Assembly: GCF_031326345.1 (NCBI RefSeq)
Contig: NZ_CP133671.1
Span: forward strand, 5,456,001-5,520,000
From: Aureispira sp. CCB-E
GTDB taxonomy: Bacteria > Bacteroidota > Bacteroidia > Chitinophagales > Saprospiraceae
Reading direction: 5' to 3'
DNA length: 64,000 nt
Shown in pieces: positions 27,658 through 35,161 of this stretch. The notes below the pieces were generated by a model that saw only the letters and a list, made by a program, of their open reading frames with translations, was not told the origin of the DNA and made no database searches. Both the position numbers and the translations under genes were made by a program. Each line of letters begins with the position of its first letter. The stretch's first letter is position 1.

Positions 27658-27696
27658 TTTTATTAAGGCTAGAGCTTATTACTAGCCTTAATAAAA
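27658..27696 (+). terminator. Hairpin terminator after the secreted DUF642-like gene
   Basis: A 15-bp perfect stem (27658-27672 with 27682-27696, TTTTATTAAGGCTAG) and a 9-base loop, starting 14 bases after the stop. No separate T-run follows. Confidence 0.65.
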
Positions 27697-28019
27697 TGTC
27701 TTAATTCAAAGCCTTGCTAAGGCACAAGTAATCGCCCAGAAAAATTCTATAAACCACGAAGTAGTAGCGCAGCTAACTAAGCAATATGATCTCACGAAGT
27801 AAACAACCTTCTCCCCTATATCTGCACAGAATTACACAATTAGTTTTTTAATCCTGTAGGCATTTATTTATTGGAAATAGCCACAATAGACTATTGTATT
27901 TAGTGAGTAGTTGTGTAGAATTCAACTTCACTCAAAAATTCTTTCAGTATCATTAAATTCAATAAGATTTGTATATTGATGTATAATTGTCATAACATTG
28001 AGTAGAAAATACAAAACCG
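27697..28019. repeat. Gap with a full copy of the dispersed repeat
   Basis: 27752-27802 carries AACCACGAAGTAGTAGCGCA, then GCTAACTAAGCAATATGATC and TCACGAAGTAA: the longest copy of the dispersed family. The remainder up to 28019 holds no supportable gene. This gap marks the left edge of the accessory region. Confidence 0.55.
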
Positions 28020-28560
28020 ATGAATAAAGAGATTCCAAAATTTCATAAAACCTTCAATCCGATTTTAGATATTTTAAGTAATGGGAAAATTCTTCATACA
28101 AGAGAAATGCAAAGACTTGTCATTGAAAAATATTACCCGAAACTCACCAAAGAAGTTGAAGAGGATACTAATATTCTAAACTTTTATACTGAAGAAAACA
28201 AAAAGGTAAAAGGCGTAGCTACAAGCGACATTTAACTCTCCTCTCCTCAAGATTTAATTGATGAAGGTTTTAGACAAATCGAGTCCTCCATAAAAGAAGA
28301 ATTACTTGAAAGACTAAAGGCAATATATCCATACTATTTTGAAAAAGTTATACTCATTCTTCTAAAAAAATAGGCTATGGAGATTTTATCGAAACTCCAA
28401 AATCCTCAGATGGAGGCATTGATGGTATCATAAATGAAGATAAACTTGGATTAGATAAAATCTACATCTAGGCAAAAAGATTTTCTAAAAATAAAGTTCG
28501 AGAAAAGACATCAGAAACTTTATCGGTGCAATGAATGGGACGGTGAACGTATGGCTTGGG
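28020..28560 (+). pseudogene. Decayed Mrr-type restriction endonuclease
   Basis: Translation in pieces recovers an Mrr-like protein: an N-terminal domain start (MNKEIPKFHKTFNPILDILS), then after a stop at 28233 the segment SSPQDLIDEGFRQIESSIKE...YPYYFEKVILILLKK. One frame to the left at 28370 follows IGYGDFIETPKSSDGGIDGI...LGLDKIYI. The catalytic QAK motif of the family reads stop-AK at 28471 (TAG where CAG is expected). A further shift near 28506 gives DIRNFIGAMNG, after which homology ends. About 60 residues of the winged helix and linker are missing. With two stops, two one-base losses in A-runs and a missing C-terminus, it cannot encode an active nuclease. Confidence 0.85.
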
Positions 28561-28563
28561 AGC

Positions 28564-28626
28564 GCAAAATCACAGATTTTGCTACTAGTCCGAAAACAAG
28601 TTTACTATCAAAATCTGTGATTTTGC
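28564..28626. repeat. Palindromic repeat pair (CAAAATCACAGATTTTG family)
   Basis: GCAAAATCACAGATTTTGC at 28564-28582 is itself palindromic (8-bp arms, 3-base loop). It is repeated inverted at 28609-28626 (CAAAATCTGTGATTTTGC). Single copies occur at 29423 and, diverged, at 32161. It lies at the broken 3' end of the Mrr pseudogene. Confidence 0.8.
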
Positions 28627-28647
28627 TTGCGAATGTCTTAAATTAGG

Positions 28648-28722
28648 TATGTAGCATGGCGCGCCACGCCGCAGACATGACCGTTAGTTAACTTTCATTA
28701 AATAACCAATTTTAGATTAAGT
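28648..28722. other. GC-rich cassette-like boundary
   Basis: A GC-rich patch with CATGGCGCGCCACGCCGCAG is followed by ACCGTTAGTTAAC and an AT leader just before the next gene. GTTAG next to a gene start resembles the right end of an integron attC site. This is an inference from a short motif. Confidence 0.3.
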
Positions 28723-29346
28723 ATGAACAACTGGATAGAAGAATTATATATGCCTATTTATCAGCCCATAGAAGCAAATAAAAAACTCTACGTTGAAGCC
28801 GTCATCTATAATGAAGTAAAATCCCAATATACAGAGAAAGAAAGTGAGTTCATAAAAGCCAATGGACTTGAAACTTTATACAGCAGTTTGACCGAACTTA
28901 GACTACACTGGAAACATCGAGATAAAAGAGAGATTCAGGGAACTTTTCATTTTTATCCCGTTAATAGGCTGATGATAAATTGGGATGAAGATTTTGGCGG
29001 TCATGATTGGGCCCCCAATATGAAAGGTTTTCGTCCGCTAGATATGTTTTATGAATCCAATGGTTGCGTAGGTTTCTTTGTGGATAGACCCGATAAGACA
29101 GGACTGTATTTACATGCCTTCGAAAGCAATGTTGAACCTCTGAATGTAGATTTGGAAGGCTATTTAAAGTTATTAATTGTGTCCAAAGGATTTAGTTGGT
29201 GGCAAATTGTATTAGTAAGTCACATTAAAGGAACTCACGAAGCTGGTTTAACGCAATTTCGAGAAAGCATGCCTGAGCTTTTTTCTAATTTTGATTTTGA
29301 TAAATTTATAGAACTATACGAATCAGTTAGAATTGATAAAAAATAA
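28723..29346 (+). CDS. Hypothetical protein, possibly SUKH/SMI1-KNR4-like
   Basis: A 207-residue cytosolic protein, acidic and tryptophan-rich (NWDEDFGGHDWAPNMKGFRPLDMFYESNGCVGFFVDRPDKTG). The C-terminal half, with a strand pair followed by LDLEGYLKLLIVSKGFSWWQ-type helix, recalls SUKH (SMI1/KNR4) proteins that act as toxin immunity proteins, but the match is weak. It is flanked on the left by a GTTAG half-site and on the right by GCTAACAAC directly after the stop, suggesting a cassette-like unit. No adjacent toxin gene is seen. Confidence 0.65.
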   Translation: MNNWIEELYMPIYQPIEANKKLYVEAVIYNEVKSQYTEKESEFIKANGLETLYSSLTELRLHWKHRDKREIQGTFHFYPVNRLMINWDEDFGGHDWAPNMKGFRPLDMFYESNGCVGFFVDRPDKTGLYLHAFESNVEPLNVDLEGYLKLLIVSKGFSWWQIVLVSHIKGTHEAGLTQFRESMPELFSNFDFDKFIELYESVRIDKK

Positions 29347-29349
29347 CGA

Positions 29350-29440
29350 AAAGCTAACAACATGCATATGATCATGGGAAGTGTCAGTAACCGCTTAACA
29401 ACATCCTCCGCCCTTGGAGTCACAAAATCACAGATTTTGC
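29350..29440. repeat. CTAACAAC half-site and single palindromic repeat
   Basis: GCTAACAACATGCATATG begins four bases after the preceding gene, as in attC-type cassette ends. At 29423-29440 lies CAAAATCACAGATTTTGC, an exact copy of the palindrome found at 28565. It sits about 40 bases before a truncated DUF2199 gene. Confidence 0.6.
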
Positions 29441-29480
29441 TATATTGTAACGCTGAAGGAAAGACCTCCACTCTTTAGAC

Positions 29481-29783
29481 TTGAATTATAGATTCTGGGT
29501 TTCATTAAGTGAAAAAAGCTATTTGGATTATCGAGAAAACTTTAATAATAAAAACCACGTTACTAAGTATTTTGGATGGTTATGTAATATGATTCCAGAA
29601 TATGAAGACACCTTAGCTATTCCAACCACAGTATATACTAGAAAAGGAAATTTAAGACCTTTAATCATTCCTCACAAAAATTTTGATCATCCTTTCGTAA
29701 AAGATTACTATGAAGGTATTTCAAAAAAAGAAGCAGAAAACAGAATCAATAACATGCTCAATACCAATAATGAGTCTCCATAA
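29481..29783 (+). pseudogene. DUF2199 family protein, 5'-truncated
   Basis: The frame encodes only the C-terminal part of a DUF2199 protein: FWVSLSEKSYLDYRENFNN, YFGWLCNMIPEYEDTL, then NLRPLIIPHKNFDHPFVKDYYEGIS. These blocks occupy the second half of complete family members, whose N-terminal cysteine-containing half is absent here. The only available start is a TTG at the truncation point. The break falls about 40 bases after a palindromic repeat copy. The 3' end is intact and overlaps the start of the next gene by 14 bases. A short functional product is possible but unlikely. Confidence 0.7.
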
Positions 29784-30417
29784 ACTTGGCTTCATTAGAA
29801 AAATTATATCTCTATCAATTTTAAATTTGGTACTCCTAAACTCTTCTTTCGGCTGTAGTTGCGACTCAATCCCCTTTAATATAGCCATAGATGAATCAAC
29901 TGAAATATTTTATGGCAAGGTCATTAAAATCCATGAAATTGACCAGCACCTTCCAACTAAAATTGATGGCTTTTCTCATAGCTCAACAAAAACTTGGTGC
30001 ACAACTTTTGAAGTTATAAAGAAATGGAAAGGCAGTTCAAAAAAAGTAGTAGAAATATACCAAGAAGGCACTAGTTGTGATGTGTTTTTTGATTTTGGAC
30101 AAGGTTATATAGTTTATGCAAAAAATCAAAAATCTGTCAGTACACAAGAAAATTCTATCAAACTGTGGACTTGGCTCTGCTCAAGAACTCACCCTCCCTT
30201 TAATGATAATTACAATGGAGGCTGGGATGACCGAAAAAGATTAGATCAAACATTTCCCAATCACATAAAAACTTCAAAAACTTTAAATTTTTTCGAGGAT
30301 TACATTTTAAAGTTCTTAGTTCTTATAAGTCTATTTTTTGCAGGAATACTGTTTGAAAAGAAAAGACAAAAACTCTTGACAACTCTATGTATATACTTAT
30401 GGGAGATCACACCATAG
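29770..30417 (+). CDS. Secreted TIMP/netrin-like domain protein with C-terminal membrane anchor
   Basis: 215 residues from the ATG at 29770. The signal peptide ends near LLNSSFGC, and the mature protein starts CSCDSIPFNIAIDESTEIFYGKV. The pattern of an N-terminal CxC followed by a beta-barrel with TFEVIKKWKGSSKKVVEIYQ, GTSCDVFFDFGQGYIVYAK and a later C in WLCSRTH matches the TIMP/netrin-like (OB-fold) domain. A transmembrane helix near residues 180-198 (FLVLISLFFAGILF) and a basic tail anchor it. Function in bacteria unknown. Start codon and preceding stop overlap. Confidence 0.72.
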   Translation: MSLHKLGFIRKIISLSILNLVLLNSSFGCSCDSIPFNIAIDESTEIFYGKVIKIHEIDQHLPTKIDGFSHSSTKTWCTTFEVIKKWKGSSKKVVEIYQEGTSCDVFFDFGQGYIVYAKNQKSVSTQENSIKLWTWLCSRTHPPFNDNYNGGWDDRKRLDQTFPNHIKTSKTLNFFEDYILKFLVLISLFFAGILFEKKRQKLLTTLCIYLWEITP

Positions 30418-30521
30418 ATATCAGCATTAAAGGCCATAAGAAAGCAAAAAAATAAACCAAATTGGAACTTATAAAAATCAATTGCGATTATATAGTCATT
30501 ATCAAAAACTAAAATATATAA

Positions 30522-31366
30522 ATGATATTAGAACTGGCAATTGGAGATGCTTATGGTGCTGGCTTTGAATATGTGGAAAGAGAAATTATTCATAGGTACA
30601 ATAATCTTAATTACAGACAACATCCTAAACATTTGGGAACTAAGCCTGGCATGTATACAGATGATACCCAAATGAGTTTGGGTATTGCTGAATTAATTCT
30701 TGAAAATAAAGATTGGACAGATTTAAATATTGCAAATAAATTTGTTGAGGTCTTTAAAAGAGATGAAAGAGAAGGGTACGCTCAAGGATTCTACCACTTC
30801 TTGAGAAAGATTAAAAGTGGTGAAGAGTTTTTAGAAAAAATAAATCCCACCAGTGAAAAGAGTGGTGCAGCTATGAGGGCACCAGTAATTGGTATTTTTA
30901 AAGACAAAAAAGAAGTCCTTGAAAAAGCTGAAATTCAAGCCGCCATTACTCACAATACTAAGGATGGAATAAATGCTGCTAAAGCATCCGCCTTAATTCC
31001 TCATTTCTTCATCTGGGAAAATGGAAAGAAAAAAGACTTGGCTAAATTCATTAAATCAAATGTAAAAGGCGATTGGTTAAATAGTTGGGCAGGTAAAGTC
31101 CGCTCTAAAGGGTGGATGAGTGTTAGAGCTGCCATCACAGCTATTCAAGAAACTAACAGCATGACTGATTTATTAAAAAATGTATTTCTTATACAGGTGA
31201 TGTTGACACCGTTGCAGCTATTGCATTGGCTGGGGGAAAAGTCTGTAAAGAAATTAAAAATGACCTACCGAGGGGATTATATTCAAATCTTGAAGATGGT
31301 AAGTATGGGAGAGTTTATATTGAAAAAATTGATAAAAATCTGAAAGAAAAACTGAAAAACTCCTAA
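30522..31366 (+). pseudogene. ADP-ribosylglycohydrolase, split by a -1 frameshift
   Basis: Residues 1-218 match the ADP-ribosylglycohydrolase (DraG) family: LELAIGDAYGAGFEY, YTDDTQMSLGIAELIL (metal-binding TDD), and EKSGAAMRAPVIGIF. The C-terminal metal site DVDTVAAIALAGGKVCKEI is encoded one frame to the left and continues to a stop at 31364. The switch falls at A6T (31175-31181); with one more A, or a -1 slip, a complete protein of about 281 residues results. Without it the product has an unrelated tail ending at 31343 and lacks the second metal site. It may be a pseudogene, a slippage-expressed gene or a base-calling error. Confidence 0.8.
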
Positions 31367-31433
31367 GAAATGCGGTCTATAACAGGTCGTATATGACCAT
31401 TGGAGCTACGAGAGGCTAAAACCATTAATAGAT
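31367..31433. other. Cassette-end-like spacer
   Basis: The spacer after the DraG-like gene contains GGTCTATAACAGGTCGTATA followed by TGACCATTGGAGC. A TATAAC core inside short symmetries resembles other cassette boundaries in this stretch; weak evidence. Confidence 0.25.
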
Positions 31434-32099
31434 TTGAAGAATCAAGATTTAATCAACGAAATAACGGATCATAAAAAAAACTTTAAAAACTGGCTAAAGG
31501 CTAATTATAGTTATGATGATATTATAAATGAAAAGTATGATGACACTGGCTACCCCAAATGGGCTGAAGTTGAAAATACATTTGAAAAAGCCTTTAAAGA
31601 ACTGGATTTTTCGAAGCTAAAAGATGAAGTGCTCGAAGCAATAGGCTACTTACTTGCAAGACAATGGGATGTAGGGATTATTTTTCCATATTTCAAAGAA
31701 GAAATTAGTCAAATAGGAATGTCTGAAAATCAATTGTTAATACTTTCTAAATTCGGTCTTAAATCAAATGAATGGAGCTTCAAACAACAATGTGCTTCTT
31801 CATTACGAAAGGTTAAAAATGATATTCCAAAGGCTATTAAAATTGCCTTAAACTACTTCGATGACGAAGACGTAGATATAAAAAGACACTCCTTGAAATC
31901 ACTTCACTATCTAGGATTGAAAAATTTATCCCCTCTTCTTGAAAAAGCATGGAAACTAAACGATGAGTTATTAAAAATAGTTTGTCTTAACCTATGGAAA
32001 GAAATAAACCAAGCCAAATTTAAAGAAAAACTTCTTGAAGCTAAATTAGACTCTAGAGAAATCATAAAAAAATATATCAACGAATTGAAAATAGAATAA
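31434..32099 (+). CDS. HEAT-repeat-like helical protein
   Basis: A 221-residue soluble helical protein. The C-terminal half shows paired helices typical of HEAT repeats (SFKQQCASSLRKVKNDIPKAIKIALNYFDDEDVDIKRHSLKSLHYLG). The N-terminal part is a lysine/aspartate-rich helical region. No catalytic motif. The start codon is TTG because no ATG is available in frame before the conserved-looking region; it directly follows a cassette-like spacer. Function unknown. Such short HEAT proteins are common in mobile or accessory DNA. Confidence 0.65.
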   Translation: MKNQDLINEITDHKKNFKNWLKANYSYDDIINEKYDDTGYPKWAEVENTFEKAFKELDFSKLKDEVLEAIGYLLARQWDVGIIFPYFKEEISQIGMSENQLLILSKFGLKSNEWSFKQQCASSLRKVKNDIPKAIKIALNYFDDEDVDIKRHSLKSLHYLGLKNLSPLLEKAWKLNDELLKIVCLNLWKEINQAKFKEKLLEAKLDSREIIKKYINELKIE

Positions 32100-32160
32100 T
32101 ATATATACCAAGGCAGGAATTTCGAGAAAAGTTCGAAAATTGTCTGCATGCAATAACTCA

Positions 32161-32179
32161 GTAAAATCTGTAATTTTAC
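32161..32179. repeat. Diverged palindromic repeat copy
   Basis: GTAAAATCTGTAATTTTAC is a palindrome with the same layout as CAAAATCTGTGATTTTG at 28609, with compensating changes at the stem ends. Non-coding. The spacer also has TATAACCAGACG at about 32216. Confidence 0.6.
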
Positions 32180-32279
32180 TCACAAAATTAGCTATATTTA
32201 TTATCACAATGTAGTATATAACCAGACGATATTAATAAGCTTTAAGAAACCTTTTTAGCAAAAATAATCAAAAACATGA

Positions 32280-32924
32280 GTGAGAACCTTAAAGATGCAG
32301 GATTGTATTGATCATGATAAAAAGTTACTTGTGGAAAAGCAAACCGAAGTTAATCGTCTCAAGAAAGTTCCTAACTGGGAATCTAAACCTACTATCAAAA
32401 CAGAAGTTGAAAAACTAGAAAAAGAAATTGAAACTGAGAAGAAAAAATTAAAAGAGCAAGAAGATAAATTGGCTGCTTTGCCTGAAGAGTGTATCCAACC
32501 TGTTACTTTAGAAATTACTTTTGAGAGAATGAATAATACCATTTCTGGAAAAGATGATAATCAACTTAAAAAAATAGCTCAATTTCTAAAAGATAACCCT
32601 TCTGTAAAAATTCAACTTATAGGTAATACTGCTATGACAAAAGGAGCATCTCAAAATGCCATTCCATCCGAAAAAGTAATTGAAACAATAGAAACAAGCC
32701 ATACTATGCCAGATGATTCTTTACCCAAAAGCTTATCTGCGGATGAAATTAAAGAAATTAGAAATAGAAAAACGACAACAAAAGACTTAATGATGATTAG
32801 AGCAGAAAGAGTAAAGCAACTATTTCTAACTTTAAAAGTTCCTTCAGATCAAATCCAAACAAAAGCTGGTAAAAATTTGGGTGCACCATCTGATAATCAA
32901 AAAGTAATCTTAGAATTCTTTTAG
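32280..32924 (+). CDS. Coiled-coil protein with OmpA-like C-terminal domain
   Basis: 214 residues, starting at GTG 32280 or ATG 32295. An out-of-frame ATG at 32276 opens only an 11-codon frame. Residues 10-70 form a charged coiled coil (EKLEKEIETEKKKLKEQEDKLAAL). The remainder resembles an OmpA-like fold: LEITFERMNNTISGKDDNQLKKIAQFLKDNPSVKIQLIGNTAM, then RAERVKQLFLTLKVPSDQIQTKAG. The usual NxxLSxxRA loop is altered. No signal peptide is visible, unusual for an OmpA-type domain, so it may be cytosolic or have lost its leader. One base separates it from the next gene. Confidence 0.68.
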   Translation: MRTLKMQDCIDHDKKLLVEKQTEVNRLKKVPNWESKPTIKTEVEKLEKEIETEKKKLKEQEDKLAALPEECIQPVTLEITFERMNNTISGKDDNQLKKIAQFLKDNPSVKIQLIGNTAMTKGASQNAIPSEKVIETIETSHTMPDDSLPKSLSADEIKEIRNRKTTTKDLMMIRAERVKQLFLTLKVPSDQIQTKAGKNLGAPSDNQKVILEFF

Positions 32925-32925
32925 T

Positions 32926-33390
32926 ATGAAAAATCTATACCTACTTATTTTTTTGATATCCATTTCGTGTTTCTCGTGCAAAAGAAGTGGCATCTCTCCT
33001 ACAGAATACAAGATAATTCAAGACATTACTCAGAAAGAGACCAAGTTAAAAAATATATCTATCAATAATTGTGCTTGGACTTTAATTCAGCCTTTTTTGT
33101 CAGAAGGTGTAGGAGATATTTACCTTAATTTTTGTTTAGACGAGTTAGATTCTATTAAAAAGTTGAACGAAAATACGTTACTCTTAGTATTTAATAATTG
33201 TCATGGAGTTACTATACAAAAAATAGAATGGACCGATAAGAATATTAGTTCAGAAGAAAAAAATAAAATAAAAGCTAATTCTTGTAAAGAAATCTATATG
33301 TATTTTTCCGACTCATTGCATTTAATTCAAATGAATAATATTTTAACAAAATCCGCAAATAACTGTGGCGCATCCATTGCTCATAATTAA
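32926..33390 (+). CDS. Small lipoprotein, 154 residues
   Basis: The signal peptide has lipobox ISCFSC (cysteine 18). The mature part is cysteine-rich with paired cysteines (NNCAW, FCLDEL, NNCHG, NSCKE, NNCGAS) and short beta segments. No family recognised. It starts one base after the coiled-coil gene, so the two form an operon. Directly after its stop the sequence reads GCCTAACAA, which equals the left core of a classical attC site, although no matching right half was found in the following 230 bases. Confidence 0.68.
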   Translation: MKNLYLLIFLISISCFSCKRSGISPTEYKIIQDITQKETKLKNISINNCAWTLIQPFLSEGVGDIYLNFCLDELDSIKKLNENTLLLVFNNCHGVTIQKIEWTDKNISSEEKNKIKANSCKEIYMYFSDSLHLIQMNNILTKSANNCGASIAHN

Positions 33391-33619
33391 GCCTAACAAT
33401 ATATAACCTCTATAGTTTGCTATTATAGAAATCAGAATATAGCAAGCTTTCTTTCTTTGCAACATCTTTTACCACCTGTGATAAGCTTTAGGGCACTTGT
33501 CTATAAATTCGGTATCATAATGATAGTATGCCTATTTTTTGTTCCTTTTATAATAACACTAACTTACATTTTTTCATTAATTTAATATCTCGTTTTTTTG
33601 AATCAACTTAAACACAACT

Positions 33620-33970
33620 ATGCTAAATCAAAGTGAATTAAAGACTAAGGGTATAAAAAATTACAAATTTCTAAGTCAAATGTACCTCGACTCCTATTTT
33701 CCAAAATCTCCAGTAGATAAGGTTAAAAATGTATTGCTCGAAGTTTGTTTTGAAATTGAAAGTACTCCTCCTAAAGACTTAAAAGAATTATATGCCATTA
33801 CTCATAGAGCTACAGAAAAAATTAACGACTTGCAAAATGATTTTTACGACAATGGAAGCGAAATAGAGACCGTGGCTAGAGAAACGATTTCTTTAGATTT
33901 TGAGTTCATTGCAAAATCATATGGATTTGAAGCTGATTTAGAAACGCTCGTTGCTCCTAGAGATTGGTAG
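33620..33970 (+). CDS. DUF5713 family protein
   Basis: A 116-residue soluble protein matching the DUF5713 pattern along its whole length: FLSQMYLDSYFPKSPVDKVKNVLLEVC, YAITHRATEKINDLQNDF, NGSEIETVARETISLDFEFIAKSYGF and the closing APRDW. It is all-helical; function unknown. Found widely and sporadically, often in mobile or cassette-like settings. Followed by an unrelated small membrane-anchored protein whose longest frame overlaps its end by 7 bases. Confidence 0.8.
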   Translation: MLNQSELKTKGIKNYKFLSQMYLDSYFPKSPVDKVKNVLLEVCFEIESTPPKDLKELYAITHRATEKINDLQNDFYDNGSEIETVARETISLDFEFIAKSYGFEADLETLVAPRDW

Positions 33971-33990
33971 ATGGAATAAAGCCTTCTCTC

Positions 33991-34440
33991 ATGAAAAAAT
34001 ATTTATTAGGATTCGGAATCCTCAGTATTTTCGTTTTGTATTCTTCTATCTCTTACATTACTAAACCATATAGAAATACAGATACCATTTTAGGACGCAT
34101 TTCAAATATTGTCAATGAAAATAATTCTCTAAATCTCATTTGTGTAAATTTTCCTAAAACAGAGGTAAATATCCTTTGGGAATATGAGTTTAGTAGTAGA
34201 AAAATAGTTAAAAATGGCAATAAAATAAGCTCCATTGGGAATAAATATGGAAAGAATAAGTTTATTATAAAAGTAGGAAATATTTTTGAGGAATCATTAT
34301 TACACTACAAAAGTAACAACTGGCATAGTTATGACTACGAAATAAAGATATCAAAAGTAAACTCAAACCTTTATAGAATAAATTTCTCAGCCAAAGGACC
34401 AAACTCAATCAATGAAAAAATTGAAGTAGTTCTAAACTAA
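33991..34440 (+). CDS. Hypothetical membrane-anchored protein, 149 residues
   Basis: The ATG at 33991 is chosen because it starts a signal/anchor helix (MKKYLLGFGILSIFVLYSSISYI). The remainder is a strand-rich domain (LNLICVNFPKTEVNILWEYEFSSRKIV, LYRINFSAKGPNS) without cysteine pairs. No family recognised. The protein is very lysine/asparagine/isoleucine-rich, in line with the AT-rich accessory stretch. Confidence 0.6.
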   Translation: MKKYLLGFGILSIFVLYSSISYITKPYRNTDTILGRISNIVNENNSLNLICVNFPKTEVNILWEYEFSSRKIVKNGNKISSIGNKYGKNKFIIKVGNIFEESLLHYKSNNWHSYDYEIKISKVNSNLYRINFSAKGPNSINEKIEVVLN

Positions 34441-34478
34441 GTTTAAGAAACCTCTCCCAATTCTAAACAAAATTTATT

Positions 34479-35048
34479 ATGCTCAAATTCATTAGTTTGC
34501 TACTGTTTTTTGCTTTTTTAGTAAATTCTTGTTATCGTACAACTTGGGAAAAAAAAGCCATAAAAAGAGGCTTTTGGTTAGATAAATCTGAAGTCAATTG
34601 CCCAGATTTTAAAATTGAAACAGCTAACGTCCCTTTTTACGATGCCATAGAAGATAAATGGAAAAATGGTTCGATGGCGGAAACTCTTATTATTGAAAAA
34701 ATTGAAAACAAGATATCTTTAAAGGATAGTAAATGCGAAAATCCAACGAAATTCTCCTTCCTCTTTGGTACTTACTATATCACCTCTTATGATTCATTAA
34801 ACAATAGTTTCTCTCTAGTTAAACCATGGTATATCCATTACTACTTGAAAAAAGGCAAAAACCGACTGCCTAAACATTGGAAATGGTCATTCCAACCTCC
34901 GAAATATAAAGAAAACAGAACTTTGCTCCTATCTAGAATAAACAAAGATTCTATTTCATGTATACTAAAAATACAACCTGATATTGACAAAGGTTTTGTA
35001 TATAAAAGTAGTGGAATTATTTCTTATTGGGGTGAAACAAAAAACTAA
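34479..35048 (+). CDS. Hypothetical lipoprotein, 189 residues
   Basis: Lipoprotein signal with cysteine 18 (LVNSCYRTTW). The mature part has scattered strands with tryptophan and tyrosine (KPWYIHYYLKKGKNRLPKHWKWSF) and no motif of a known enzyme. It stands 38 bases after the preceding gene on the same strand. Unknown function; probably anchored facing the periplasm or outside. Confidence 0.65.
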   Translation: MLKFISLLLFFAFLVNSCYRTTWEKKAIKRGFWLDKSEVNCPDFKIETANVPFYDAIEDKWKNGSMAETLIIEKIENKISLKDSKCENPTKFSFLFGTYYITSYDSLNNSFSLVKPWYIHYYLKKGKNRLPKHWKWSFQPPKYKENRTLLLSRINKDSISCILKIQPDIDKGFVYKSSGIISYWGETKN

Positions 35049-35161
35049 CTCAATGAAAAAAAGCCATAAATAACAGCACTCAATATATCAATGAAGATGG
35101 AGAAAACTGCTTTTTGTCAAACAACATATATTCTTAAAAAAATAACTCCCTCATCTCAAAC

